The notes beneath the pieces were generated by a model. It had not been told where the DNA came from. It ran no database searches and worked only from the letters and a program-made list of their open reading frames with translations. Source: DATBLE01 sp963837265 (GTDB lineage: Bacteria; Actinomycetota; Thermoleophilia; Gaiellales; Gaiellaceae). From it: a stretch of 64,000 nucleotides of DNA. Location of the stretch: NCBI GenBank assembly GCA_963837265.1, contig CAWIMQ010000001.1:248001-312000 (forward strand), written 5' to 3'. A program made the position numbers and the translations under genes. Position 1 is the first letter of the stretch; the number at the start of each line of letters is the position of its first letter. Positions 8,493 to 16,586 of this stretch are shown piece after piece.

Positions 8493-8794
8493 GACCGCTT
8501 GCAGGCGAACCTCGATGCCACGGTGGTTGTAGACAGGGTTCGACCACCGTCGCTGCCGCTACCAGGCAAGTCGCCCCGCTCGGGAAACTATCCGCGTAAG
8601 CAAACGCCTTTCTGAGCTTGCGACGCCGGCCGCTGCGGCCCGGAGTCTTGGCTCAACGACGCGGTTCCACCCCGCAATTCGGGCGAATTTCGCGGCCAGC
8701 GCGGGCCCGCTTGCCATCGGCGTGATGCACCGATGATGCCCGGCGCCCAGGCGCCTTCGAGACGCTGCTCCGAAATGGGAAAAGCCCTGCAAAA
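8493..8794. other. Non-coding stretch with repeat copy 2 and half of a split terminator
   Basis: I see no convincing gene. Positions 8644-8740 match the dispersed repeat at 2093. The last bases, about 8779-8794 (GGAAAAGCCCTGCAAAA), are the left arm of the terminator hairpin split by the following insertion sequence. Confidence 0.5.
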
Positions 8795-10365
8795 GAGGCT
8801 GTCGCACAAACCCGGTCTTGACCGGGGTTTGTCGTCCGAAGGGGTCGAGACGATGGCACCGTCTTCGATTACGGGAGGTCGACGGTGCCCCAGAACTTCC
8901 TTCCCTGTGACCGCGAGCAAGAGCTGCTTCTGCCGCCGAGCTTGCGCGAGTGGCTGCCCCAGGATCACCTCGCCTGGTTCGTGCTGGACGCGGTCGAGGA
9001 AATCGATCTGAGCGCCTTCTACGGCGCCTACCGGAAGGATGGCTGGGGTCGGGCGGCGTTCGAGCCGGCGATGATGGTTGCGCTGCTGCTCTACGCCTAC
9101 GCCGTCGGGGAGCGCTCCTCGCGGCGGATCGAGCGGCGCTGCCGCGAGGACGTCGCGTTTCGCGTGCTCGCCGCGAACCGACTCCCGGATCATGCGACGA
9201 TCGCGCGCTTCCGCGCTCGCCATGAGCAGGCGCTGGCGGCGACTTTCACGCAGGTGTTGGCGCTGTGCGCGCGGGCGGGGTTGGTGTCGGTCGGTCTGGT
9301 CGCCCTGGACGGGAGCCTGCTCTCGGGGAGCGCGTCGCCTGCTGCGACGCGGACGTATGCGTCGATTCGGGAGGAGGTCGACGCGATGCTCGAGCAGGCC
9401 GCCCAGGCGGACGCTGCCGAGGAGGAGCTGTTCGGGGAGGCGCGTGGCGATGAGTTGCCTGCGGCGCTTGCTGATCGCGGCTCGCGTCGTGAACGGCTTC
9501 GCCGCTGCCGCGAGGAACTCGAGCGGGAGGAGGCCGGCGCTCAGGCGAGCTACCAGGCAAACCTTGCCTGGCGGGCCGAGTGGGAGGCCGAGCATGGCCG
9601 CAAGCTCACCGGGCGCAAACCGACCCCGCCCGATCCCGAGTCGCTGGCCAAGCGACGGATGAACACGACCGACCCCGACACACGCATGATGAAGCGCATC
9701 GGCGGGAGATCGGTGCAGGGCTACAACGTCCAGGTTGTCGCGAGCCCGAAGCAGATCATCCTCGCCGCGCAGGTCGCTCAGTCGGTCAACGACAGCAACC
9801 AACTCGCACCGATGGTCACCCGCGCCGCCGGCGAGCTCGTCCGCGCGGGCATCGAGGAGCCCATTGGCACCGTCCTCGCAGACGGCGGCTACTGGAACAG
9901 GTCGCAGATACGCGAAGTCCGAGCGCGACAGATCGAGGTGCTGATCCCGGCCAAGAACCGCAAACGCAGCAAGCCACGCACTCTCGGCCCTCGCCAGGGC
10001 GACGAAGCCGATCGGATCGAAGCGATCCTCGACACTCCCGAGGGGCAAGCGCTCTACCGACGTCGGCAACAGATCGTCGAGCCGGTCTTCGCCAACACCA
10101 AGTACCTCCGCCGGATCGACCGCTTCCAACGCCGAGGCTTACGCGCCTGCCAAGCCGAATGGAAGCTGATCGCCGCCACCCACAACCTGCTCAAGCTGTG
10201 GCGTGCCGGCCTCGCCGAGACGCAGGCGGCGCGCCCGAAGCCGCTGGCACTGATCAGCTGACCCGCTCGCCAGGCCACGCCGCCCCACCTTTCGACTGAC
10301 CGCCGCGGGAAGGTGCGGCCCCAGCAATAGAAGAGCCCCGCTCCGAGACTTTGTGCAACAGCCTC
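8795..10365 (+). mobile_element. IS1182-family insertion sequence, 1571 bp, inserted in a terminator loop
   Basis: Terminal inverted repeats are GAGGCTGTCGCACAAA at 8795-8810 and, read on the other strand, GAGGCTGTTGCACAAA at 10350-10365; they differ at one base. AAAA flanks both ends (8791-8794 and 10366-10369) and is the likely 4-bp target duplication. Rejoining the flanks gives AAAAGCCCTGCAAAAGCGAGGGGTTTTT, laid out like the terminators next to the rnpB-type sites at 16843 and 35341. The element therefore landed in the loop of a hairpin. Confidence 0.85.
8885..10261 (+). CDS. IS1182-family transposase
   Basis: The 458-residue product starts VPQNFLPCDREQELLLPPSL at GTG 8885, behind a GGGAGG ribosome site, and has the DUF772-type N-terminus (LAWFVLDAVEEIDLSAFYGAYR, YAYAVGERSSRRIERRC, DHATIARFRARH). 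A DDE domain follows: D in VGLVALDGSLLSGSAS, D in GTVLADGGYWNRSQI, and E in QIVEPVFANTKYLRRIDRF. An acidic/arginine-rich insert near residues 165-200 is usual for the family. The gene is uninterrupted, so the element may still be active. Confidence 0.92.
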   Translation: MPQNFLPCDREQELLLPPSLREWLPQDHLAWFVLDAVEEIDLSAFYGAYRKDGWGRAAFEPAMMVALLLYAYAVGERSSRRIERRCREDVAFRVLAANRLPDHATIARFRARHEQALAATFTQVLALCARAGLVSVGLVALDGSLLSGSASPAATRTYASIREEVDAMLEQAAQADAAEEELFGEARGDELPAALADRGSRRERLRRCREELEREEAGAQASYQANLAWRAEWEAEHGRKLTGRKPTPPDPESLAKRRMNTTDPDTRMMKRIGGRSVQGYNVQVVASPKQIILAAQVAQSVNDSNQLAPMVTRAAGELVRAGIEEPIGTVLADGGYWNRSQIREVRARQIEVLIPAKNRKRSKPRTLGPRQGDEADRIEAILDTPEGQALYRRRQQIVEPVFANTKYLRRIDRFQRRGLRACQAEWKLIAATHNLLKLWRAGLAETQAARPKPLALIS

Positions 10366-10386
10366 AAAAGCGAGGGGTTTTTCCTT

Positions 10387-10406
10387 TAGCAGGCCTGTAA
10401 GCCGGA
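10387..10406. repeat. rnpB-derived attachment-site copy next to integrase 1
   Basis: TAGCAGGCCTGTAAGCCGGA is identical to the rnpB 3' end at 35373-35392 and to 16875-16894. To its left lie TTTTTCC and, interrupted by the IS1182-family element, the arms of a terminator. The integrase start is 53 bp to the right. It is read as the left end of one integrated element; the crossover point inside the shared core is not known. Confidence 0.8.
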
Positions 10407-10459
10407 TAGTCCTCAGGGTCGCCCCAGCGGGGGCCGGAAGGCTGCCCAAAGGAGGAGCG

Positions 10460-11374
10460 ATGAAGGAAGGCACGAGGGAGGAACTAGCCGATTTCCTGCG
10501 CTGTTGCGCATCGGAGCGGCGGCTTGCCCCGATGACCTGCTCGGCTTACGAGCGTGACGTTTCGGCGTGTCTGGATTACCTGCAGGGTCAGGGCATCAAG
10601 GATCTGGGCGAGGTGAAGGTGACGCACCTGCGTGCCTTCCTCGCGGAGGAGCAGAGGCGGCGGCCGGCGGTCTCGAGCCAGGCGCGGACGACGGCCGCGC
10701 TGAAGTGCTTCTTCCGCTTCCTCGTCGAGGAGGAGCGGATCGCGCGCGATCCGGCGTTGCCGCTGCGCACGCCGAAGAAGCGCGAGTCGTTGCCGGACAG
10801 GCTGACGATGGGCGAGCTCGAGCGGCTGCTCGCCCAGCCCGCGCTCCGCGACGTCTGGGAGCGGCACTTCCCTGGCAAGCCGGAGCGCGACGTCTTGCTG
10901 CTCGCACTGATGGCCTACGCGGGACTGCGTCGAAGCGAGCTGCTCGGGCTCGACTGGGACGACGTCGACCTCTCCCGGCGGCTGCTACGGGTGCGGAAAG
11001 CCAAGGGCGGCCGACAGCGGACGATCCCGATCCATCCTGCGCTCGCGCCGCTCTTCGCAGCGTACTGCGCGACGCGGGTGCCGCTGACCGAGCAAGCGGT
11101 CTTCGTCGGCGTTCAGGGCAACCGGCTCCACTACACCCAGCTTGGCCAGGTTTTCTGGCACTACGTCGATGCGGCCGGCGTCAACGAGCGCAAGCGCGTC
11201 ACCCCGCACACGCTCCGACACGTCTTCGCCTCCGAGCTCCTGCACGCCGGCGCGAACCTGCGCCAGATTCAAGAGCTCCTCGGCCACAAGCACCTCGACT
11301 CGACCCAGCGCTACACGCGCGTGAACGCGCACGAGCTCCGCGGCGCGATCAAGCGGCTGCGCTGGGTCGGTTGA
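10460..11374 (+). CDS. Tyrosine recombinase (integrase 1), XerC/D-like
   Basis: The 304-residue enzyme has an N-terminal SAM-like DNA-binding domain (residues ~5-95) and a C-terminal catalytic domain. The catalytic set is visible: R in YAGLRRSELLGL, K in RVRKAKGGRQRTIP, HTLRH with the next R in the H-x-x-R, H in LLGHKHLDSTQRY, and the nucleophilic Y in STQRYTR. AAAGGAGG lies at ideal distance before ATG 10460. It is clearly paralogous to integrase 2 (shared SERRLAP/IERRLAP, TCSAYERDV, ALKCFFRFL, RTPKKRE). Position beside the rnpB-derived site suggests it inserts DNA into rnpB. It is the only gene of its strand until the IS3-type element. Confidence 0.92.
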   Translation: MKEGTREELADFLRCCASERRLAPMTCSAYERDVSACLDYLQGQGIKDLGEVKVTHLRAFLAEEQRRRPAVSSQARTTAALKCFFRFLVEEERIARDPALPLRTPKKRESLPDRLTMGELERLLAQPALRDVWERHFPGKPERDVLLLALMAYAGLRRSELLGLDWDDVDLSRRLLRVRKAKGGRQRTIPIHPALAPLFAAYCATRVPLTEQAVFVGVQGNRLHYTQLGQVFWHYVDAAGVNERKRVTPHTLRHVFASELLHAGANLRQIQELLGHKHLDSTQRYTRVNAHELRGAIKRLRWVG

Positions 11375-11432
11375 CGCGTTCGCGAGATATGCCCTTCTTC
11401 TGACTCCGGGCCGGCCGGCGCATGGAGGGGCA

Positions 11433-11985
11433 TCACGCGTCGAGAGCGTTGTCGAGCGCTTGCCGAAAGCCGCTGATGAAGGCGGCGCGCCAGTTCCCGA
11501 GCGGGAAGGGCAGCGGCTCGTCGAAGGACGACCACGCCTGCTTCGCGTAGCGGCTGCGCGCCTGCGGCGTAGACCTTGCCGTGGCGAATGATCACGCCGA
11601 GCTCAGGGGCGAGCTCGACGCAACGTTTGGCCAGGGGCGGAACGCCCGCAGCGATTGCTCGCGCTCGAGCCGCCGAGCCGAGCTTGTTGATGGGCTCGTT
11701 GACTGCGTCGATGAGCCAAAAGCCGTCAGCCCTGATCCGATCGAGCACCGCTGGCTTGTCGAGAATGTCGATCTCGTCGTGCTTGCCGTAGAGCGCCTGC
11801 GCCACGCCGCGGTAGAGGTTGTCGGCTCGGAGCTCCGGCGAGTAGAAGAAGCGTCGTTCGCCGTCACCCGGATCGGGAGGCGACTCCGCGACGAGAAGCA
11901 CGCGGAGGCGTTCGGGCCGGTACCGCTCGCGGAGCTCCTCGTACCAGGCCGCAGCGTCCGATGCGCTCGGCGCCGCCTCCGTGAC
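11433..11985 (-). pseudogene. Conserved protein of unknown function (possibly uracil-DNA-glycosylase-like), frameshifted
   Basis: One frame gives AWYEELRERYRPERLRVLLVAESPPDPG and continues through RFFYSPELRADNLYR, LIDAVNEPINKLG and ELGVIIRHGKVYAAGAQPL. Near 11560 coding switches to another frame reading SSFDEPLPFPLGNWRAAF and ends at 11433 with a natural-looking tail. The VLLVAESPP strand-loop resembles the start of uracil-DNA-glycosylase-fold proteins, but this is a weak resemblance. No ATG or GTG start is evident upstream of AWYEEL. One indel would restore the frame, so it is either a pseudogene or holds a sequencing error. It follows the winged-helix gene on the same strand. Confidence 0.55.
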
Positions 11986-12055
11986 AGTACTTCGCGCCTT
12001 CGCGGCTGCGGCCGGGGCTTTCTGGCGGCGCCGCGCGTCAGACGGACCGCGCGCT

Positions 12056-12304
12056 TCAGTCGAAGCCGAAGCCGGTACTCGATCGCAGTCGGATGCGCGT
12101 GCGGGCGGTGTCGCTGCACTCGAACAGGTGGTGGTACTCGGGCTTCCGAGCGCGGAGGCGAAGCTGGTCGCTCGGGGGCGGTTGCCCGTCGCTCGGCCGC
12201 CGGAAGAGGTCGCGGCGGGCGATCTCGCGGGCAATCTCGTCGCGCGCCATCCAGCCACCGCCGTGAGAGCGGAGCACCTCGACCATCGCCTCATGCAGGA
12301 TCAC
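12056..12304 (-). CDS. Small winged-helix-like (HARE-HTH-type) protein
   Basis: The 82-residue product begins VILHEAMVEVLRSHGGGWMA at GTG 12304 and continues RDEIAREIARRDLFRRPSDG, ending with the basic DQLRLRARKPEYHHLFECSD and TRIRLRS. The pattern of a domain that 'makes the helper HTH' before variable effectors (helix, turn WMARDEIAREI, basic wing) suggests DNA binding. Family assignment is by eye only. It lies just upstream of the frameshifted gene on the same strand, so the two were probably co-transcribed. The IS3-family element begins some 70 bp before its start and may have cut off its promoter. Confidence 0.55.
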   Translation of the reverse strand: MILHEAMVEVLRSHGGGWMARDEIAREIARRDLFRRPSDGQPPPSDQLRLRARKPEYHHLFECSDTARTRIRLRSSTGFGFD

Positions 12305-12376
12305 GCGAGCAACGCTACTGCGGAATCCGGCTCTGGGGATCCCTTCTCCGAAGACTACGGCTTGCTCTCCCGCGCA

Positions 12377-13719
12377 CCCGGTTCCGTCCGGACACCCGAT
12401 TAGACCGAGGAGGTCGCGATGTCGGGAGTTCAGGAGGTTGGGATGGAGGCAGTGGAGGAGTCGCGCTCCGGCGTGCCGAGCGGCGAGCCGGAGGCGAGCC
12501 GGGAGGTGCGCTGGAGCGCGCGCCGCAAGGAGCAGGTGGTGCTGCGTCTCTTGTGTGGGGAGTCGTTGGATCTGTTGGCGCGGGAGACGGGGCAGCCGGC
12601 GGGCCGGATCGCCGGCTGGCGGGAGGAGTTCCTCGTGGCGGGCCGTGAGGGTCTGAAGTCGCGGCCGGCGCTGGAGGGCGATCGGCGTTCTGCTCGACGC
12701 GCAGCGCAAGGTCGGCGAGCTGCAGTTGGAGGTCGACATCCTGCGGGCGCTGTTGGAGAAGAAGGGGCACCCTCAGTCGCCGAGGCGCTCGAGGTGAGCG
12801 CGGAGCTGCCGGCGCCGTTGCAGACGGTCTGTCGGGTGGCGGGCGTGTCCCGGTCGGCGGCGCAGGAGCAACGCCGCCGCTGGAGCGCCTCGGCCGTGGA
12901 GATGCCTGCTCGCCGCCGCCCCGGACCGGTCGGGGCGCTGCCCGACACGGCGCTGCTGACCGAGATCCGCCACGACCTGGAGGCCTCGCCGTTTGTCGGC
13001 GAGGGCCACCGGAAGGTGTGGGCGCGGCTGCGCCGCCAGCGCGGGATCCGCACCAGCCGCAAGCGCGTGCTCAGGCTGACCCGCGAGGCCGGGCTGCTCG
13101 CGCCGACGCCGCAGGTGCGCAAGCGGGCCGCACGCCTGCACGAGGGCACGATCACCGTCTCGGTGCCGGACACGCTCTGGGCAACCGACGCGACCGAGGC
13201 CTGGACGCGAGAAGAGGGTCGCTGCGCGGTGTTCGTGATCGTCGACCACGGCTCGAACGAGGTCTGGTACGACGCCGCCCGACGGATGGACCGCTTCGCT
13301 GCCGCCGACCTTTTGCGCGAGGTCTGCACCGAGCGCTTCGGCTCGGTCGAACAGGCCGTCGCCTCCGGTCTGGCGCTCCGCTACGACGGCGGCTCCTGCT
13401 TCCGCAGCGACCACTACCAGGCCGAGATCACTCATCTCGGCATCGCCCGCTCGCCCGCCTTCCACTACGAGCCCGAGACGAACGGCGTCGCCGAGAAAGC
13501 GATCCAGACACTCAAAGAGCAGCTGCTCTGGATCGAGCGCTTCGACACCCTCGACGAGCTCCGCACCGCCGTCCGCGCCTTCGGCCGCACCTACAACCAG
13601 CACTGGCTGATCGAACGCCACGACTACCGGACGCCGACCGAGGCACGCGACCACCTGCGCGCTCAGGCGGCCGCCGCGGCATGATCAGCCTGTCCACCAC
13701 AGTGTCCGGTGAACCGGGG
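12377..13719 (+). mobile_element. IS3-family insertion sequence, about 1.34 kb
   Basis: Imperfect inverted ends are seen: CCCGGTTCCGTCCGGACAC near 12377-12395 and, on the other strand, CCCGGTTCACCGGACAC ending near 13718. No clear target duplication is visible. Immediately right of the element is a recombinase C-terminal remnant, so it may have inserted into or beside an older integrase gene. Confidence 0.6.
12419..13684 (+). CDS. IS3-family transposase (orfA-orfB continuous frame, zipper out of frame)
   Basis: The 421-residue frame starts at ATG 12419 behind GAGGAGG. An HTH segment (residues ~35-75, EQVVLRLLCGESLDLLARETGQPAGRIAGW) and an rve-type DDE core are present: D in LWATDATEAW, D in LRYDGGSCF, E in ETNGVAEKAIQTLKEQ. 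Between 12684 and 12796 the expected orfA leucine zipper (KVGELQLEVDILRALLEKK) is encoded in the +1 frame and ends at a TGA. The visible long frame therefore crosses it as nonsense. The shift back near AAGAAGGGG at 12764 resembles an IS3 -1 frameshift site; the first shift near 12680 looks like an indel. The transposase may be inactive. Confidence 0.75.
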   Translation: MSGVQEVGMEAVEESRSGVPSGEPEASREVRWSARRKEQVVLRLLCGESLDLLARETGQPAGRIAGWREEFLVAGREGLKSRPALEGDRRSARRAAQGRRAAVGGRHPAGAVGEEGAPSVAEALEVSAELPAPLQTVCRVAGVSRSAAQEQRRRWSASAVEMPARRRPGPVGALPDTALLTEIRHDLEASPFVGEGHRKVWARLRRQRGIRTSRKRVLRLTREAGLLAPTPQVRKRAARLHEGTITVSVPDTLWATDATEAWTREEGRCAVFVIVDHGSNEVWYDAARRMDRFAAADLLREVCTERFGSVEQAVASGLALRYDGGSCFRSDHYQAEITHLGIARSPAFHYEPETNGVAEKAIQTLKEQLLWIERFDTLDELRTAVRAFGRTYNQHWLIERHDYRTPTEARDHLRAQAAAAA

Positions 13720-13738
13720 CCGGCGGAGCTCGAGCGTC

Positions 13739-13828
13739 CGTGCGCACGACCCGCGCAGGGCGATCAAGCAGCTCCGCTGGATGAGCCGTCGGCTGCGATC
13801 TGGTCTGGGTCTCGACGGCAAGCGATAA
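13739..13828 (+). pseudogene. Remnant C-terminus of a tyrosine recombinase
   Basis: The 29 codons read RAHDPRRAIKQLRWMSRRL and stop at TAA 13826. They align with the very end of integrase 1 (NAHELRGAIKRLRW). Everything upstream, including the catalytic tyrosine, is gone, and the IS3-type element starts 20 bp to the left. It is the scar of an earlier integrase. Confidence 0.6.
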
Positions 13829-13861
13829 GATTTCGCCTCATATGAAAGATTTACTTATCAA

Positions 13862-14509
13862 ATGAGTGCTATGCTTATCGACCTCATGGACCTCTCCCGC
13901 CCCTGGGCACCGATCCGCTCGCCCCTCGACATGGAGGTCGTGCTCGTCCTGCGTGGCACGACGCGACCGTTGACGGGTAGGGAGGTAGCGCGGCTCGCTC
14001 GAGCCGGCTCGCAGCCCGCGGTGAACGCCGCCCTGCGACGACTGGCCGAAGAAGGCGTGGTGCGGGCCGAAGAAGCCGGGAACGCATACCTCTACACGCT
14101 CAACCGCGAGCACCTCGCGGCGCCCGCGCTCGATCTACTCGCCGACGTGCGCGCCGAACTCGAACGCCGCATGCGCGCCGAGATCGGCGAATGGCCAATC
14201 GCCGCGACGCACGTCTCGATGTTCGGCTCGGCGGCTCGCGGAGACGGCGACACGAGCAGCGACATCGACATCTTCGTGGTGCGCCCCGCCGACGTTCCCG
14301 AGGACGACCCTGGCTGGCGCGAGCAGCTGGACCGACTCTCGGACCGTATCCATGTCTGGACTGGTAACCACGCTGCGCTCTCCGAGGTCTCGACCGCAGA
14401 CGTGCGTCGACTCCGTCGCGAGCGCCCGCCCGTCGTCGAAGAGCTGCGCCGAGACGCCATCACTCTCGCCGGCCCGACGCCTGCCGACCTTCTCGGGACG
14501 ACGAAGTGA
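13862..14509 (+). CDS. MNT-type nucleotidyltransferase antitoxin with winged-helix domain
   Basis: The N-terminal third is a winged-helix domain (LTGREVARLARAGSQPAVNAALRRLAEEGVV). The nucleotidyltransferase core follows with the signature GSAARGDGDTSSDIDIFVV (residues ~123-141), where GS and the DxD bind nucleotide and metal. In HEPN-MNT pairs this protein adds nucleotides to the HEPN toxin and silences it; that activity is inferred. The next gene overlaps by 4 bp, so translation is coupled. Start may be 13862 or ATG 13886 (MDLSRPWAPI). The AT-rich region just upstream (TTTACTTATC, CATATG) is a likely promoter. Confidence 0.85.
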   Translation: MSAMLIDLMDLSRPWAPIRSPLDMEVVLVLRGTTRPLTGREVARLARAGSQPAVNAALRRLAEEGVVRAEEAGNAYLYTLNREHLAAPALDLLADVRAELERRMRAEIGEWPIAATHVSMFGSAARGDGDTSSDIDIFVVRPADVPEDDPGWREQLDRLSDRIHVWTGNHAALSEVSTADVRRLRRERPPVVEELRRDAITLAGPTPADLLGTTK

Positions 14510-14922
14510 CGAAGCGGACCGGCCGCACTCAGCCCTGCGATCGCGCGCAGGCTCGCACCCGCCTCGAGAACGCGCAGAAGTCGTTGGAGGTCGCCGAGCT
14601 CGCGGCTGTCGAGCAGGAGATCCCCGCTTCCCGCAGCGTCGCGGCCGCTCTCGCCGTCCTAGCAGGAGTCGCGTCGGCCGACGCCGCGTGTTGCGCTGCA
14701 CTGGGCCGCCGCTCACGCGGTGAGGATCATCGCGAAGCAGCGGCGTTGCTCCGCCAGATCGTTCCGGGTGGCGACCGAGCTGCCACCGCCCTCATCGAGC
14801 TCCTCAACCTGAAGGACACGGCGCAGTACGGGCTGATCCCGATCACGGGACGCGAGCTGACCGTTGCACGTCGCCGCGCGAAGGCCCTGCTCGAGTTCGC
14901 AGGAGACGTTCTGCGCCGATAG
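14506..14922 (+). CDS. HEPN-domain toxin (SAV_6107-like)
   Basis: The 138-residue, largely helical protein resembles SAV_6107-type HEPN proteins: VAAALAVLAGVASADAACCA, then RRSRGEDHREAAALLRQI, then LIELLNLKDTAQYG. The R-x4-6-H nuclease motif appears as RSRGEDH. GTG 14506 overlaps the MNT stop by 4 bp. Family members cut RNA and are neutralised by the partner nucleotidyltransferase. The order antitoxin-toxin and the tight coupling support a functional pair. It sits inside the 10.4-16.9 kb element and could stabilise it. Confidence 0.8.
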   Translation: MTKRTGRTQPCDRAQARTRLENAQKSLEVAELAAVEQEIPASRSVAAALAVLAGVASADAACCAALGRRSRGEDHREAAALLRQIVPGGDRAATALIELLNLKDTAQYGLIPITGRELTVARRRAKALLEFAGDVLRR

Positions 14923-14980
14923 GGAGTGCCCGGATCGCGCGCCCTTGGGTCGTCGCCGCCCGACGGCTTATCCTCCTTTC

Positions 14981-15988
14981 GTGGCGATCGACGTATCGAA
15001 GCTGCGCCCCGGTCGGGTCCGCGGGCGCTACTTCCGCGAGAACTTCGCCCAGGCCGGGATCGATCTCTCCCAGATCATCCCCGAGCTGGTGACGAACGCG
15101 GACGCGGCGATCGCCGCCGCCGGACGCGAGCGAGGCCGGATCCACCTCCGGATCGGTCACGCCGATCCTGAGTTCCTGCGCGCGTGGAAGACCGCGCTTC
15201 GCACGCTCAAACTTCCGGCTCTGCACGGCTGGCGCTACGAGCTCGTCTGCTCGGACGACGGCGAAGGAGTCGACGCCGACGTCGTCGATCGGCGCCTCGG
15301 CGCGCTCGGCCTCGTCCCCGAGAGCACGGGGCAACGCGGTCTCTTCGGACGCGGCCTGCGCGACGTATGGCTCGCCCAGGGCGGCGGACGGATCCAGGGC
15401 GTGCGGGGCGAGCGCGCCGTCGAGTCATGGTTCTTCCCCGGAGCCGGCGACGACCCGTACGTGTACACCCACATACTCGATGCGCGAGCGACGCGGGCGA
15501 GCCGCCGCGACCTCGGGATCGCGCACGAGGGGACGCGGGTCACTGTGCCGCTCGCAGACGGCCGGCTGCCGCCGAACGCGCGCCTGCGCAGGCTCATCGC
15601 CGACCTCGTGCAGCTGCGGCCGATTCTCGAGGACGAAAGCCGGGAGGTGCTGCTCGAGCTACCGGGAGAGCCGCTCCAGCTCGTCCGCTACACGCCTCCC
15701 GAACCGGATCCGGAGCGGCCGGTGCTGTTCGATGACGAGGTGGAGCTCCAGCGCGGCATCACGGCGCGTGTCGTCGTCCGCCGCGCCGCCCAGCCGATCC
15801 CGCTCAGCCCCGCCCGCGCCGCCCGCCGCGGCGGGCTCGTAGTCATGTCCGGGCGGGCCGCACACGAGACGACGCTCGCCGGACTTGAGGCTCGACCCGG
15901 AGCCCGGCACCTGTACGGCCAGGTCCGCTGCGAGGCGATCGAGCAGCTCCAGCGCGAGGCGCATGTCCTCCGGAGTCGTCTCCGCTAA
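14981..15988 (+). CDS. GHKL-type ATPase, probably truncated at the 3' end
   Basis: A Bergerat ATP-binding fold is visible: N-box IIPELVTNADAAI (residues ~28-40), G1 box CSDDGEGVDAD (~90), and G2 box STGQRGLFGRGLRDVW (~113-128), the arrangement of Hsp90/histidine-kinase-like ATPases found in several defence operons. A second region (residues ~170-330) reads like a transducer domain and reaches GARHLYGQVRCEAIEQL, then breaks off in about 20 doubtful residues. The following sequence codes instead, on the other strand, for a truncated nuclease. Relatives are usually longer, so the C-terminus seems lost. GTG 14981 is chosen because homology-like sequence begins there. Confidence 0.65.
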   Translation: MAIDVSKLRPGRVRGRYFRENFAQAGIDLSQIIPELVTNADAAIAAAGRERGRIHLRIGHADPEFLRAWKTALRTLKLPALHGWRYELVCSDDGEGVDADVVDRRLGALGLVPESTGQRGLFGRGLRDVWLAQGGGRIQGVRGERAVESWFFPGAGDDPYVYTHILDARATRASRRDLGIAHEGTRVTVPLADGRLPPNARLRRLIADLVQLRPILEDESREVLLELPGEPLQLVRYTPPEPDPERPVLFDDEVELQRGITARVVVRRAAQPIPLSPARAARRGGLVVMSGRAAHETTLAGLEARPGARHLYGQVRCEAIEQLQREAHVLRSRLR

Positions 15989-15989
15989 G

Positions 15990-16586
15990 GCGGCGCGTAC
16001 AAGTCCGTCGAACGCGAGCTTGGTCAGCCCACGATGCTGATCTGCATCGTGGAGCTGGAGTTCGAGGTACAGCAGACCCGCACGCAGTTCGGCATCGCCC
16101 AGCTGTTCGTTTCTAACGAGTGTTTTCGCCGGAAGCAACGGGTCGACGATGCGCGCGGCAAGGTCCCCGGCCGCACCGCGCGTCGCATCCGACCTGTTCA
16201 CGCGATCGACGAAGTAGGCTCGGTCGCGAACGTCGAGGGACACGCCGCGCTTCCGAAGTTCCACCTTTAAAGTCGTCCGCGCGGGTGCCGATCTCGCGGT
16301 TGGTCGCGTAGATCAGGACCGTGCAGGTGACGCCTGCTTCCGTCAGACGCTCGAGGGTCTGGAGGACTTTGCCTCGCCAGTCCTCGACGATCGAGTACTG
16401 CAGGATGACGCCGGAGTCCTCCGGCTCCTGGAGAACCGCGTCTCGTCCCTTGTCCCCAACGCCCCCGACCGCCCGGAGATTCGGGAATTCGTCCGTAAGG
16501 AAGGTGCCCGCGAACCGCTCGAACGCCTCCCAGTCAGCGGCGCGAATGCTCCGGAGGGCGAACTCAAGGCGAGAGCTCTCGGCCAT
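15990..16586 (-). pseudogene. Mrr-like (PD-(D/E)XK) nuclease gene, frameshifted and truncated
   Basis: From ATG 16586 the frame gives MAESSRLEFALRSIRAADWE and FERFAGTFLTDEFPN, then a restriction-endonuclease-like core (GVGDKGRDAVLQ and ILQYSIVEDWRGKV, with Q-x-S in place of the usual E-x-K). Near 16266 the frame changes: ADDFK continues as KVELRKRGVSLDVRDRAYFV in the next frame, on through LLPAKTLVRNEQLGDAELRAGLLYLEL, and fades near 15990. There it meets the truncated GHKL gene tail to tail. Relatives are large multi-domain conflict proteins; only the front of this one is left. Confidence 0.6.

Noticed and set aside
15659..15989. Continuation of the Mrr-like gene over the GHKL gene
   Set aside because: The minus frame stays open, but below about 15990 it turns Ala/Gly-rich and mirrors the GHKL codons.
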